From Sphingobacteriales bacterium (GTDB lineage Bacteria; Bacteroidota; Bacteroidia; Chitinophagales; UBA2359): a DNA stretch of 64,000 nucleotides. Shown one piece after another: positions 46,067-53,926 of this stretch (position 1 is its first letter; each line of letters opens with the position of its first letter). The translations under genes were made by a program, and so were the position numbers. The stretch is from NCBI GenBank assembly GCA_016718845.1, contig JADKCK010000038.1, positions 1 to 64,000 of the forward strand, given 5' to 3'. The notes below the pieces were generated by a model. The model saw nothing but the letters and a program-made list of their open reading frames with translations. It was not told the origin of the DNA and ran no database searches.

Positions 46067-46726
46067 TTATTTAAGCCCCAATTTTTTGGATACTATGGGT
46101 AAGATATTTTTGGTGGTATCGGCGTATAGCAACACACCTGCGCTTGAGTCGTAGATAAAGGCATAGTGTCCTTCTTCGCCTACTTTTTTGATGGCAGCGT
46201 CGGCTTTTTTCAGAATTGGTGCGTAGAGTTTTTCTTTTTCGATGGCTAATTCTTCTTGCGAGTTGGCTTGCATGGCTTGTAGTTTTTGCTCCAATTCGCC
46301 AATTTCTTTCATTTTTGCTTCGCTTTCTACACGTGTCATGTTTTCGGCATTGGCTTGGATACTTTGCCCAAGGTCTTGGTATTTTTGCATCAAGGCTTTA
46401 AACGATGCTTCTTTTTGTTTAGCTAATGCCTCTAATTTACGGTCGGCGGCTTTTATTTCGGGCATTTTAGACAACAATTCGAGCGAGTTGATATAGCCAT
46501 AATTAGAGCCTTGTCCGCCCCCTACGGGTTCTTTTTTTTCGGCTGCTGCTGCCAAGGTATCGGTTTTTGTGGTGTCGGCAGGCTGGGCTTCGGCAACTTT
46601 GGTAGCGCTGCTATCGGCAGTAGTGGTGGTAGTTTTGTTGTCGCCTGCTTTTTTGTCGCACGAAACAAAAAGCGTAGCACTACCTAATAATAGTACGGTT
46701 AGGTACTTTAAAATATTTTTTTGCAT
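46067..46726 (-). CDS. OmpH/Skp-like lipoprotein
   Basis: 219 residues from the ATG at 46726; MQKNILKYLTVLLLGSATLFVSC is a lipoprotein signal, and the longer frame would cross the promoter at 46760. After a Thr/Ala/Asp-rich linker, the OmpH fold appears: YGYINSLELLSKMPEIKAAD, a long coiled coil (about 95-165, with ALAKQKEASFKALMQKYQDL and ELEQKLQAMQANSQEELAIE) and the closing strand YAFIYDSSAGVLLYADTTK. Skp-like proteins hold unfolded outer-membrane proteins in the periplasm. The lipid anchor and the acidic linker are unusual for Skp but common in Bacteroidota homologs. Confidence 0.8.
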   Translation of the reverse strand: MQKNILKYLTVLLLGSATLFVSCDKKAGDNKTTTTTADSSATKVAEAQPADTTKTDTLAAAAEKKEPVGGGQGSNYGYINSLELLSKMPEIKAADRKLEALAKQKEASFKALMQKYQDLGQSIQANAENMTRVESEAKMKEIGELEQKLQAMQANSQEELAIEKEKLYAPILKKADAAIKKVGEEGHYAFIYDSSAGVLLYADTTKNILPIVSKKLGLK

Positions 46727-46759
46727 AAATAAGGGACGAATTTGCGGTAAATTTGGCTG

Positions 46760-46767
46760 CAAAGGTA
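46760..46767 (-). promoter_or_regulatory. Bacteroidota -7 promoter element of the OmpH-like gene
   Basis: Minus-strand TACCTTTG, 34 bp upstream of the ATG at 46726. Confidence 0.6.
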
Positions 46768-46890
46768 CAATAATTAGGGGTAAAATAGGTTTTTTTTTGT
46801 TTTTTTTTGTTATTACACAAGCAATTGCAATAATTTTGCGTTTTTATGGCTAATTATTAGGTATCCATTATTTCATTTTGCCACAAAATA

Positions 46891-46947
46891 AAGCAGACAA
46901 GCACGAGTTACCATTTTTATATTTGGCTTATCGGGCTTGTCTGTTTT
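46891..46947 (-). terminator. Terminator of sigma-factor operon 2
   Basis: An outer stem of about 10 bp (CAGACAAGC/GCTTGTCTG) around an AT-rich loop, 10 bp beyond the companion stop on the minus strand. The T-run is weak. Confidence 0.5.
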
Positions 46948-46956
46948 GGATATTAC

Positions 46957-47625
46957 TTAATCCCAAATAAAAAATTCGCGTATTATAATTTCATCACCTT
47001 TTGATAGTTTCCAATAGTATCGCCCAGCAGGAAATTGTTCGGCAGGTAATTGCAGGCTAAGTTGGGTGGTGTTGGGTTCGATGTTTTGTTTAATTAAAGC
47101 ACGTTTTTGGTTATTTTCTATCCTCAATTTAAGCATTTCGGTGCTTGGGCTTAGTTTAAATTCTAAAACTCGGTTATTACATTTAATGCCATTATAAGGC
47201 AACAGTACCTCAAAATGATGGGTATTACTGGCGCGTTGCGAGCTAATCAATACTCGTTCGTATTCGGCAACGGGTGCAAATTGTTTTTCTAGTTCTTCGC
47301 GTGTCGAGTAACCCGATTGACCCGGCATACTTTCGTCTGAGCTTAACCAATTATTTAATTGGCGTTGAAGAGCATAACTTTCGTCAAGGTCGGCAAGTAG
47401 GGCATTAAAATCGGCAAGGTTTGGGTCGTTTTTTGCGACTAAAAGTTGTTCGTCAAGAGACGTTTCGGCTAAGGCATCTTTAATAATGCGTTCTAGCAAT
47501 GCGTTTTCTACAAACTCGTTGTTTGTTGCCAACAATTGGTCAAAATCGGCTTGTTCGATTGGTGTTAAGTCATTTAGCAAATATTTTTCGATAAGCTGCT
47601 GCTGATTGTTGTGTAGTGGGTACAT
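46957..47625 (-). CDS. Soluble sigma-factor companion protein, copy 2
   Basis: 222 residues, paralog of the protein at 40138. The N-terminus, QLIEKYLLNDLTPIEQADFD, forms helices as in anti-sigma factors. A mid-region is acidic, and the C-terminal half is beta-rich with VLEFKLSPSTEMLKLRIENN, PNTTQLSLQLPAEQFPAGRY and IIIREFFIWD. No transmembrane helix and no zinc ligands. It lies 96 bp downstream of its sigma gene rather than overlapping it. Role inferred from the conserved pairing. Confidence 0.6.
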   Translation of the reverse strand: MYPLHNNQQQLIEKYLLNDLTPIEQADFDQLLATNNEFVENALLERIIKDALAETSLDEQLLVAKNDPNLADFNALLADLDESYALQRQLNNWLSSDESMPGQSGYSTREELEKQFAPVAEYERVLISSQRASNTHHFEVLLPYNGIKCNNRVLEFKLSPSTEMLKLRIENNQKRALIKQNIEPNTTQLSLQLPAEQFPAGRYYWKLSKGDEIIIREFFIWD

Positions 47626-47721
47626 TGGAGTTGTTTTTAAAATATTAAAAAAAAGTAGTTAAGTAATTAGGGTTCGATAACTAAAACGGTTTTTCTTGCA
47701 CAATTGTTGTGTGCAGTTGTT

Positions 47722-48417
47722 TTATTTTTTTTTCAAGTATTTTTCGATAAACTGACGTATATTAGGGTGGCTAAGTAACTCGTTTAGATGAATACTTTTT
47801 TGTATTTTTTTTGCTAACGATTCTTTGCAATCGTAAATGCGTTTTCGTGAGGCGGCTTCGCTAATGTTTAGTTCTTGGGCAATGTCGCGGTGCGATTTAT
47901 CATCGCCATAAAGCAGTAGTACCTGTTTGCACATTGTCCCTATTGATATAATTAGGTCGAGTGTTATTTGGTACAATTGGGTGATAGTTAATGTTTCTTC
48001 GGTGGTGTCGTAGGCACTAACTAAGGCTCCCCACCGGTCGCTGCTATTATCGTCGTCGTCGTCGTCGCTGCTGTTATTTTCTACATCGCTAATATAGTAT
48101 AAGGCATCGCGGCGGCGGCGTTGTAGTTGTTTTAGCCACAGCTTATAGCAAACACTATAAATATATGTTGAAAATTTACCCGTTAGCTCAAAATCTGGTC
48201 GTTCGCATTGTTTGCGAAACACTTTAAAACTATCCAACATTAGTGTGCGTGCGTCATCGGCATCGCCCGAGTTGTTTTTGACCAACTTTAGCACCATCTC
48301 ATAAACATCTTTATAACACGCCTGCATTACGTTCCAGTCGTTGTTTAAAAAACCTGTTATGATTGTTTGGTTTTTTTGTCGTTCTTTTTCGGATAGCTGA
48401 AATCGTTCTTCACTCAT
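47722..48417 (-). CDS. Sigma-70 family (ECF-like) RNA polymerase sigma factor, copy 2
   Basis: 231 residues. Region 2: DADDARTLMLDSFKVFRKQC and FSTYIYSVCYKLWLKQLQRR, typical of ECF sigma 2.2-2.4. An unusual acidic stretch (NNSSDDDDDDNSSD) sits in the linker, encoded by a GTCGTC-rich microsatellite. Region 4: TMCKQVLLLYGDDKSHRDIA followed by LNISEAASRKRIYDCKESLA. Related to the sigma factor at 40800, with which it shares the companion-gene arrangement. Confidence 0.85.
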   Translation of the reverse strand: MSEERFQLSEKERQKNQTIITGFLNNDWNVMQACYKDVYEMVLKLVKNNSGDADDARTLMLDSFKVFRKQCERPDFELTGKFSTYIYSVCYKLWLKQLQRRRRDALYYISDVENNSSDDDDDDNSSDRWGALVSAYDTTEETLTITQLYQITLDLIISIGTMCKQVLLLYGDDKSHRDIAQELNISEAASRKRIYDCKESLAKKIQKSIHLNELLSHPNIRQFIEKYLKKK

Positions 48418-48440
48418 AAATACCCTTTGTTTGTTGAAAT

Positions 48441-48458
48441 GTTACCGCAAAAGTAAAC
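48441..48458 (-). promoter_or_regulatory. Putative operator and -7 element of sigma-factor operon 2
   Basis: GTTACCGCAAAAGTAAAC, 24 bp upstream of the ATG at 48417, resembles the palindrome before sigma gene 1 and contains a minus-strand TACTTTTG. Confidence 0.4.
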
Positions 48459-48708
48459 TTTTTTTCAAAAAAAAAGAAGGGTTGATTAAACCTTTGTGAA
48501 ATTAGCTTTTTTTATGAGCGATTTGGGTGTGTAAACTGCCCAAAGTACTAGTTTTTAGACATGGTTGGGGGCAAAATTTACTTTTAAAGCAATTGTTAAA
48601 AATGTTTAACAATAAATATAACCATTTTCTTGTATTTTAATTAAAAAAAATAAAGCTAGTTTGACATATTAAAGCCCACAAAATTATGCCGAGCTAAAAA
48701 AAATGTCT

Positions 48709-48716
48709 TACCTTTG
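48709..48716 (+). promoter_or_regulatory. Bacteroidota -7 promoter element
   Basis: TACCTTTG, about 130 bp upstream of the M23 peptidase gene at 48845. The 48459-48844 gap holds no other feature I can support. Confidence 0.45.
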
Positions 48717-48844
48717 ACTTCGGAATGACTTTTGCTATAAAAATGCGTCAAACAATTGTGGTTGAGCAAAAGTTACAAACAATAAAATCAAACACTCGAC
48801 CTACCAAATCCATACCTTAATTTTAAAATATCTTTATTTTTCTG

Positions 48845-49648
48845 ATGAAAGAAGTATATTTCATTGTAATTGCATGTATTTTATTACTAAACCAAGCCTG
48901 TCAATCGGTAATAGGCGGTAGTGATGAGGCAAGTAATCGGGCAGATGCTCAAATGCAAGAAGCCTTAGCTGCTTGCAACAACTTTGTTTGCATAAACAAA
49001 GCATTAGATAAACAAAAAATGTTGCCCGATGAAGCAATAATCAAATTCGACTCTATCTTTGCTCCACTTAACCAATATTATCAATCAAAAAGCTTGCCTT
49101 ATTATAGCGATACAGCATGGGCTTTTCCGGTGCAAGGTTATACTAGCAAGGCTATTGGAGGTACCCCCAAAGATAAATTTGGTTTTGTAGATAACGGCTG
49201 TGGCTTTTTTGACCGAGGTATTAACCCCGGACATCCTGCTTACGACATTTTTATCCGCGACCTAAACAACGATGGCTTTGACGACCGTACCAAAAAACGA
49301 GCCACCGTTTTATCCATGACCGGCGGCATTGTTATTGCCACCGAACCCGGCTGGAAACCCGGCGATACAGGACGCGGCGGACGATATATCTGGATTTACG
49401 ACCCTGCTACCAAAGGCTTTTTATATTATGCCCACAACGAAGATTTATTTGTTAAACCAGGCGATATTGTAAAACCCGGACAAGCCATCTCAACCCTCGG
49501 ACGAACAGGCTCGAATGCCCGTAAAGAGCGCTCGCAAACACACCTGCATTTTTGCTATTACCAATACAACGAGCATGGCATACTAAAACCAGTTAAATTT
49601 TACAACCGACTGGTAGCTGCTAAACCTATCCCAAATAACGATAATTAA
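48845..49648 (+). CDS. M23-family (LytM) metallopeptidase lipoprotein
   Basis: 267 residues with a lipoprotein signal (IACILLLNQAC). The LytM/lysostaphin-type domain spans about residues 95-250. Zinc ligands appear in NPGHPAYDIF (HxxxD) and in QTHLHFCYYQ (HxH), with YAHNEDLFVKPGDIVKPGQ between. An insertion, RDLNNDGFDDRTKKRATVL, resembles a calcium-binding loop. All catalytic residues are present, so it should be an active peptidoglycan endopeptidase anchored in the envelope. Confidence 0.9.
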   Translation: MKEVYFIVIACILLLNQACQSVIGGSDEASNRADAQMQEALAACNNFVCINKALDKQKMLPDEAIIKFDSIFAPLNQYYQSKSLPYYSDTAWAFPVQGYTSKAIGGTPKDKFGFVDNGCGFFDRGINPGHPAYDIFIRDLNNDGFDDRTKKRATVLSMTGGIVIATEPGWKPGDTGRGGRYIWIYDPATKGFLYYAHNEDLFVKPGDIVKPGQAISTLGRTGSNARKERSQTHLHFCYYQYNEHGILKPVKFYNRLVAAKPIPNNDN

Positions 49649-49676
49649 TTATTGATTATTAATTATTGATTATTTT
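49648..49676. repeat. AT-rich palindromic repeat (AATAATTAAT type)
   Basis: Stretch of ATTATTGATTATTAATTATT-like repeats. Similar AT palindromes are found at 50711-50740 and 52078-52104, always in intergenic positions. Confidence 0.5.
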
Positions 49677-49698
49677 TAGCTAATATCCAAGTTAAACC

Positions 49699-49842
49699 TT
49701 CGCCACATCACCACATCCCCACATCACCACATCACAACATCGCCACATCACAACATCGCCACATCACAACATCGCCACATCACAACATCGCCACATCACA
49801 ACATCGCCACATCTCCACATCTCCACATCACAACATCGCCAC
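49699..49842. repeat. 9/18-bp tandem array ahead of a methyltransferase gene
   Basis: About 16 units of ACATC(A/G)CC(A)-type 9-mers, mostly organised as an 18-bp higher-order unit (ACATCGCCACATCACA). The array ends directly before the TTG start at 49844. It is free of stops in the gene's frame, so an unusual His/Thr/Ser-rich N-terminal extension cannot be fully excluded. It is not a CRISPR because it lacks unique spacers. Confidence 0.85.
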
Positions 49843-49843
49843 T

Positions 49844-50611
49844 TTGAAACCACAACAATACTGGGAAAAACGCCTTAGCAACAACTATAACCTACAACAA
49901 GTAGGCTACTACAAACTAGGTACTGCGTATAACAAATGGCTGTATAGGGTGCGCAGTTCGGTTTTGCTTAAAACTTTACAAAACATCGGGTTTAAAAACA
50001 CCCAACAGCATCTTTTTGAGGTGGGTTTGGGCAATGGTTTTTACCTAAATTTTTGGCAAAAACTAGGCATTACCCACCTAACAGGCATTGATATTGCCCG
50101 AACGGTAGTAGATACCGTAAGCCCAACATGCCCCAATTACCAAATTTTGTTGCAAGATATTGGCTTGCCTTTGCCCCCAACAACGCCCCAATATACCCTT
50201 GTTCATGCCGCCGATGTGCTGTTTCATATCACCAACGACCAGCATTATCAACAAGCCATTGCCAACATTGCCCAACTGTTGCAACCCAACGGATATTTTA
50301 TTTTCTCGGAGGTTTTTACCAACCAACTCGAGCAAGATACCTATTATAAAGTACGCCCTACCAACTTTATTTACCAAACACTTGCCCAAAATGGCTTAAA
50401 AGTAGTGCAACAAAAACCCCTATTTTGGGCAATGCACCCACCTACACAACCCACCTTGGCTTGGAAAGTATTGTTTAAAATACTGCCAAACAACAATTTA
50501 GCAGGCAATATTTTAGGTGCTATTTTATACCCCATCGAGCAAATAGCCCTTAAATTTATTAAACGTAGCCCCGCATTAGAATTAGTGGTGTGCCAAAAAA
50601 TAACAAATTAA
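49844..50611 (+). CDS. Class I SAM-dependent methyltransferase
   Basis: 255 residues from a TTG start, the first plausible initiator after the tandem array. SAM-binding motif I is HLFEVGLGNGFYLNFWQ, followed by HLTGIDIARTVVDTV (motif II acidic Asp), YTLVHAADVLFHITND (motif IV) and LLQPNGYFIFSEVFT (motif VI). The N-terminal YWEKRLSNNYNLQQVGY recalls small-molecule or lipid methyltransferases. The substrate is unknown. The next gene, also TTG-started, encodes a CoA transferase. Confidence 0.8.
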   Translation: MKPQQYWEKRLSNNYNLQQVGYYKLGTAYNKWLYRVRSSVLLKTLQNIGFKNTQQHLFEVGLGNGFYLNFWQKLGITHLTGIDIARTVVDTVSPTCPNYQILLQDIGLPLPPTTPQYTLVHAADVLFHITNDQHYQQAIANIAQLLQPNGYFIFSEVFTNQLEQDTYYKVRPTNFIYQTLAQNGLKVVQQKPLFWAMHPPTQPTLAWKVLFKILPNNNLAGNILGAILYPIEQIALKFIKRSPALELVVCQKITN

Positions 50612-50743
50612 ATAGCAATAATTACCACATCAAATAACAAACATAACAATATACATATATAAATACACTAAACTTTACAAACCCGTCTACTTGCTTGCAC
50701 AAACCAAATCAATAATTCATAATTAATAATCTATAATTAAAAA

Positions 50744-51904
50744 TTGCTTCCTCAAACCATCCTTTCGGGCATTAAGGTATTAGACCTTAGCCGTTTGCTA
50801 CCTGCACCATTGGCTACCTTATTTATGGCAGATTTAGGTGCCGAAGTTATTAAAATAGAAGACCCCGCATCGCCCGACCCTATTAGGTTTTATCCACCCA
50901 TGATAGCCGAACAATCGGTGTATTACCTTGCCCTTAACCGCTCGAAACGCAGCCTAACCCTACCCCTACGAACCGAATTGGGCAAAAAAGCGTTTTTAGA
51001 TTTGGTAGCTACCGCCGATGTAGTAGTAGAGTCGTACCGAGCAGGCGTACTGCAAAAAATGGGTATTGATTACCAAACTGCCCAAAAAATAAACCCTCGT
51101 ATTATATATGTATCGGTAACAGGTTACGGGCAAAACAGTGCCTATAGCCACTTGGCAGGCCACGACCTAAACTACACCGCTTTGGCAGGCGTAATTGGTT
51201 TAAACAAAACCCCACAGCAGCAACCCTTTATACCCGGCGTGCAAATAGCCGATATTGCCGGCGGTAGTTATCAAGCCCTAAATGCCTGCATACTTGCCCT
51301 GTTTGCCCGCGAGCGCACAGGCTTAGGCAGCCATGTAGATGTAGCAATGGTCGACGGCACACTACCCCTACTAAGCATACCCCTAGCCGTAGCCCAAATT
51401 AGCACCCTACAAGATGCCTTGCAACAAGCCGCCATTTTAACAGGCACCTTGCCCAACTACAATATATATGCCTGTGCCGACAATAAATACCTAGCATTAG
51501 GCGCCCTAGAACCCAAATTTTGGCAAAATTTTTGCATCGCCATCAACCAACCCACCTGGACAGAGCGACTTTTTATAGACAACCAAGCCCTACATACCGA
51601 CCTTACTGCCCTATTTGCCAGCCAAACAAGCACCCATTGGCTACAACTTACCGCCAACGCCGACTGTTGCCTAACCGCCGTCAACCAACTCAACGATTTG
51701 ATGAACGACCCTTATCTACAATCGCGCAACTTGTTTGTAACCCATCAATACAACCAACAATCGGTAACAGGTATCAAATATCCCATAAAAAACTCGCATT
51801 TCGATACCGCAAACTCGCAGCCCGCACCCTATTTAGGGCAAGATACCACCACCATTTTGCAAAATTTGGGCTATACCCCACAGCAAATAAAAGCACTTGA
51901 GTAA
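50744..51904 (+). CDS. CaiB/BaiF (class III) CoA transferase
   Basis: 386 residues, normal for the family, from a TTG start at 50744 (LPQTILSGIKVLDLSRLLPA). Conserved parts: LGAEVIKIEDPASPDPIR, YYLALNRSKRSL, DVVVESYRAGVLQKMGIDY, IYVSVTGYGQNSAYSHLAGH, with the catalytic Asp in GHDLNYTAL, then VQIADIAGGSYQALNACIL and HVDVAMVDG. Members move CoA between acids or racemise 2-methylacyl-CoA. The alpha-methylacyl-CoA racemase subgroup is a good guess but not certain. Confidence 0.9.
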   Translation: MLPQTILSGIKVLDLSRLLPAPLATLFMADLGAEVIKIEDPASPDPIRFYPPMIAEQSVYYLALNRSKRSLTLPLRTELGKKAFLDLVATADVVVESYRAGVLQKMGIDYQTAQKINPRIIYVSVTGYGQNSAYSHLAGHDLNYTALAGVIGLNKTPQQQPFIPGVQIADIAGGSYQALNACILALFARERTGLGSHVDVAMVDGTLPLLSIPLAVAQISTLQDALQQAAILTGTLPNYNIYACADNKYLALGALEPKFWQNFCIAINQPTWTERLFIDNQALHTDLTALFASQTSTHWLQLTANADCCLTAVNQLNDLMNDPYLQSRNLFVTHQYNQQSVTGIKYPIKNSHFDTANSQPAPYLGQDTTTILQNLGYTPQQIKALE

Positions 51905-51924
51905 CCCCAAAATCAAAGCCCAAG

Positions 51925-52003
51925 CCCCGCTTGACGCGGAATATGTCTTTTTTGGGGGTGATGTTAGGCTTTCCATACTTTTCACAGTTGCGGGCACCCC
52001 CAT
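51925..52003 (+). repeat. Dispersed GGGGGTG/CACCCCC intergenic repeat, copy 3
   Basis: Contains CCCCGCTTGACGCGGAATA, TTTTGGGGGTGATGTTAGG and GGGCACCCCCATAATAATAG. Confidence 0.8.
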
Positions 52004-52129
52004 AATAATAGCCAAACCTACATCAATAAAAAACGATTAAAAACATACATAATTAATAATCCCCAAAAAAACCTACATAATCAATAATTAATAATCAATA
52101 ATTAACATCCCCCCTCCCAACTCTTCTCC

Positions 52130-52918
52130 ATGAAACATACTATATACCTAATCCTATTTTTATCGCTTACTTTTAGTAGTTGTGGCACTGGCACCGCCGA
52201 TTATCAGCAAACCGTAGCCGACAACGCCACCTACACCCGCGAGCTACTGCAATCGTATAGGGCAGCCGAAAGCGAAGAGCAAAAAAAATCAGTATTGCTC
52301 AAAACCCGCAACCACATCTACAACCTATTTAGCGACCAACTATTTAGCTATTGGTACGGCACCAAATACGGCGCACAAGGCAACACCAACCTACCCCGAA
52401 CAGGCGAAACATCGCCCACCAATTTTGTGGCAACCCTTATGCAAGATGCTAATTTTAATGTAGACAGAGTAGCATTAGCACAGCAAAGTCCGCAAAACAT
52501 GTTACTTACCTTTTGCGATAAAAAATATATTAGGCAATACAACAACGAAAGCATGGACGATTTTGTGCAACACCTGCACGAAATAGGAACCGGCTTGTAT
52601 CTATTAGCTTTAGACGATACCAACATTGGATTTTTAACCATCAACTCGTGCGGCACCCGCTTTGTTCATGCCTCGCCTACGTTTTCGGGCGTTAAAAACG
52701 AAGATGCAGCCCTGTCTGATGTGATACGCGATGCCAAAAAACGCAGCATAGCCATGTTACTCGACAGCGACTGGACAGTGCGCAAATGGCTTGCCAACGA
52801 TGCTTTTACAGTGGGTGCTCAACCAACACCCTCTATCACGCCGCCACCCGCTACCAACCAAGAGCCACAACCCCAAGAGCCTCAAAAATCAACAAAAGGC
52901 AAACGAACAGAGTTGTAA
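52130..52918 (+). CDS. Lipoprotein resembling an inactive cysteine-peptidase-like family
   Basis: 262 residues with lipoprotein signal (LILFLSLTFSSC). The core (FSYWYGTKYGAQGNTNLPRT, VATLMQDANFNVDRVALAQQ, NIGFLTINSCGTRFVHASP) resembles, from memory, a Bacteroidota family of NlpC/P60-like cysteine peptidases. In that family I recall a Cys-Gly before the FV and a His before the GF. Here those positions read SPTN and NI, so the catalytic residues would be missing. A Pro/Gln/Lys-rich tail (PQPQEPQKSTKGKR) follows. The assignment is tentative. Function unknown. Confidence 0.55.
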   Translation: MKHTIYLILFLSLTFSSCGTGTADYQQTVADNATYTRELLQSYRAAESEEQKKSVLLKTRNHIYNLFSDQLFSYWYGTKYGAQGNTNLPRTGETSPTNFVATLMQDANFNVDRVALAQQSPQNMLLTFCDKKYIRQYNNESMDDFVQHLHEIGTGLYLLALDDTNIGFLTINSCGTRFVHASPTFSGVKNEDAALSDVIRDAKKRSIAMLLDSDWTVRKWLANDAFTVGAQPTPSITPPPATNQEPQPQEPQKSTKGKRTEL

Positions 52919-52931
52919 GATATTTTTACAA

Positions 52932-53100
52932 GCCAAAGTACCGATAGGAAACCCCAAAATTATTTTTTCTTTTTTTTTGAAAATCATTTCTTATTTCCAT
53001 TTCTTTACTTTACCTTTGCAACGCTAAATTATGGCAGTTATTAATGTAACTGACCGTTGGCTGTGCCGTAAACGCTGTTTGGAATAATTGGGCAAGATAG
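52932..53100 (+). repeat. Duplicated promoter block, copy 1
   Basis: Matches 54542-54710 at a constant offset of 1,610 bp: CCCCAAAA, TATTTTTTCTTTTTTTTTGA, a TACCTTTG -7 element at 53011-53018, then TGTGCCGTAAACGCTGTTTG. It ends near AGATAGCTGCC, which parallels AGTTAGCTGCC before the later cassette. Confidence 0.85.
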
Positions 53101-53237
53101 CTGCCTCATAACCTTGGCTACAAACTTGGCACACATTGCAACTCCCATCGCACATTTTTTTAATTCAATTTCAGTCAGCTGCACATTGTAACGCTTTATT
53201 TTTAAATATATAAATAATCTATTTTAATATACACGAA

Positions 53238-53372
53238 ATGCAATTGGTGGAAATCAATTTTAATAGGGTTTTTTATATACCTGAGAAACTAAGAGAAGTA
53301 ACAGAAATTACAAGCGATTTAGAAAAATTGGAAAATGAATTGAAACAATTAGAACAAAGTTTGCAATTGTGA
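53238..53372 (+). CDS. Small 44-residue coiled-coil protein
   Basis: ATG at 53238 encodes MQLVEINFNRVFYIPEKLRE, then a short coiled coil (SDLEKLENELKQLEQSLQL). The stop overlaps the GTG start of the next gene (GTGA at 53369-53372), which indicates translational coupling and argues that this is real. Family unknown; the ending resembles the coiled coil of restriction specificity subunits, but it is too short to say. Confidence 0.5.
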   Translation: MQLVEINFNRVFYIPEKLREVTEITSDLEKLENELKQLEQSLQL

Positions 53373-53791
53373 AAAACGATTTAACAACTAATTTTATAGC
53401 TGAAATTAAAAGCATTTTGCAAAATGCAAGGGTAAAAACCTATACAGCTATAAATGCGGCAATGGTAAATGCCTATTGGCAAATGGGCAAAAGAATAGTA
53501 GATGAAGAACAGCAAGGAAAAGAAAAAGCCACTTATGGAGAGGCTATTTTAAAATCGCTTTCTGTTGAACTTACCAAAGAATTTGGCAAGGGTTTTTCGT
53601 ATGCCAACCTCCGAAACTTTAGACAATTTTACCTCACGTATCCTGATGCAGAGAATTGCTACGCACTGCGTAGCAATTTAACCTGGACACACCATCGCCT
53701 TATTATGAGGGTAGATAACTCCGATGCAAGAAATTATTATTTAAAAGAATGCGAAGAACAACAATGGCTTCGACAGAACGCCAGCCCCTAA
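53369..53791 (+). CDS. DUF1016 N-terminal-domain protein (YhcG-like, truncated)
   Basis: 140 residues from a GTG start. FIAEIKSILQNARVKTYTAI, NAYWQMGKRIVDEEQQGKEK and GKGFSYANLRNFRQFYLTYP are diagnostic for the DUF1016 N-terminal domain. Full YhcG-type proteins have about 340 residues and a C-terminal PD-(D/E)XK nuclease domain, which is missing here. The frame ends at the edge of the first attC-like repeat (53788), so the nuclease half may have been lost by recombination at that site, or this is a naturally short cassette form. Confidence 0.85.
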   Translation: MKNDLTTNFIAEIKSILQNARVKTYTAINAAMVNAYWQMGKRIVDEEQQGKEKATYGEAILKSLSVELTKEFGKGFSYANLRNFRQFYLTYPDAENCYALRSNLTWTHHRLIMRVDNSDARNYYLKECEEQQWLRQNASP

Positions 53792-53925
53792 CAGCCATTT
53801 TGCAAAAGCAAAGGTTCCGTACTTCTATGACAGTGAAGTGCTAAATTTAAGCTTATCGCCCTTTTAACGCTGACCTTTGGGGGATTGACAACTTATTTTT
53901 TACTCATTGCTAAGCAAAGCCCCTA
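53788..53925 (+). repeat. attC-like imperfect palindromic repeat, site 1
   Basis: Begins CTAACAGCCATTTTGC right at the end of the DUF1016 gene. The inner part (53823-53911) is nearly identical to 54449-54537, including TTCTATGACAGTGAAGTGCT and CCCTTTTAACGCTGACCTTT. The position, after an ORF and on the ORF strand, fits the 3' recombination site of a gene cassette. The right arm is poorly conserved. Confidence 0.45.
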
Positions 53926-53926
53926 G

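Noticed and set aside
49699..49842. CRISPR array
   Set aside because: Direct 9/18-bp tandem repeats without unique spacers and no cas genes in the window.
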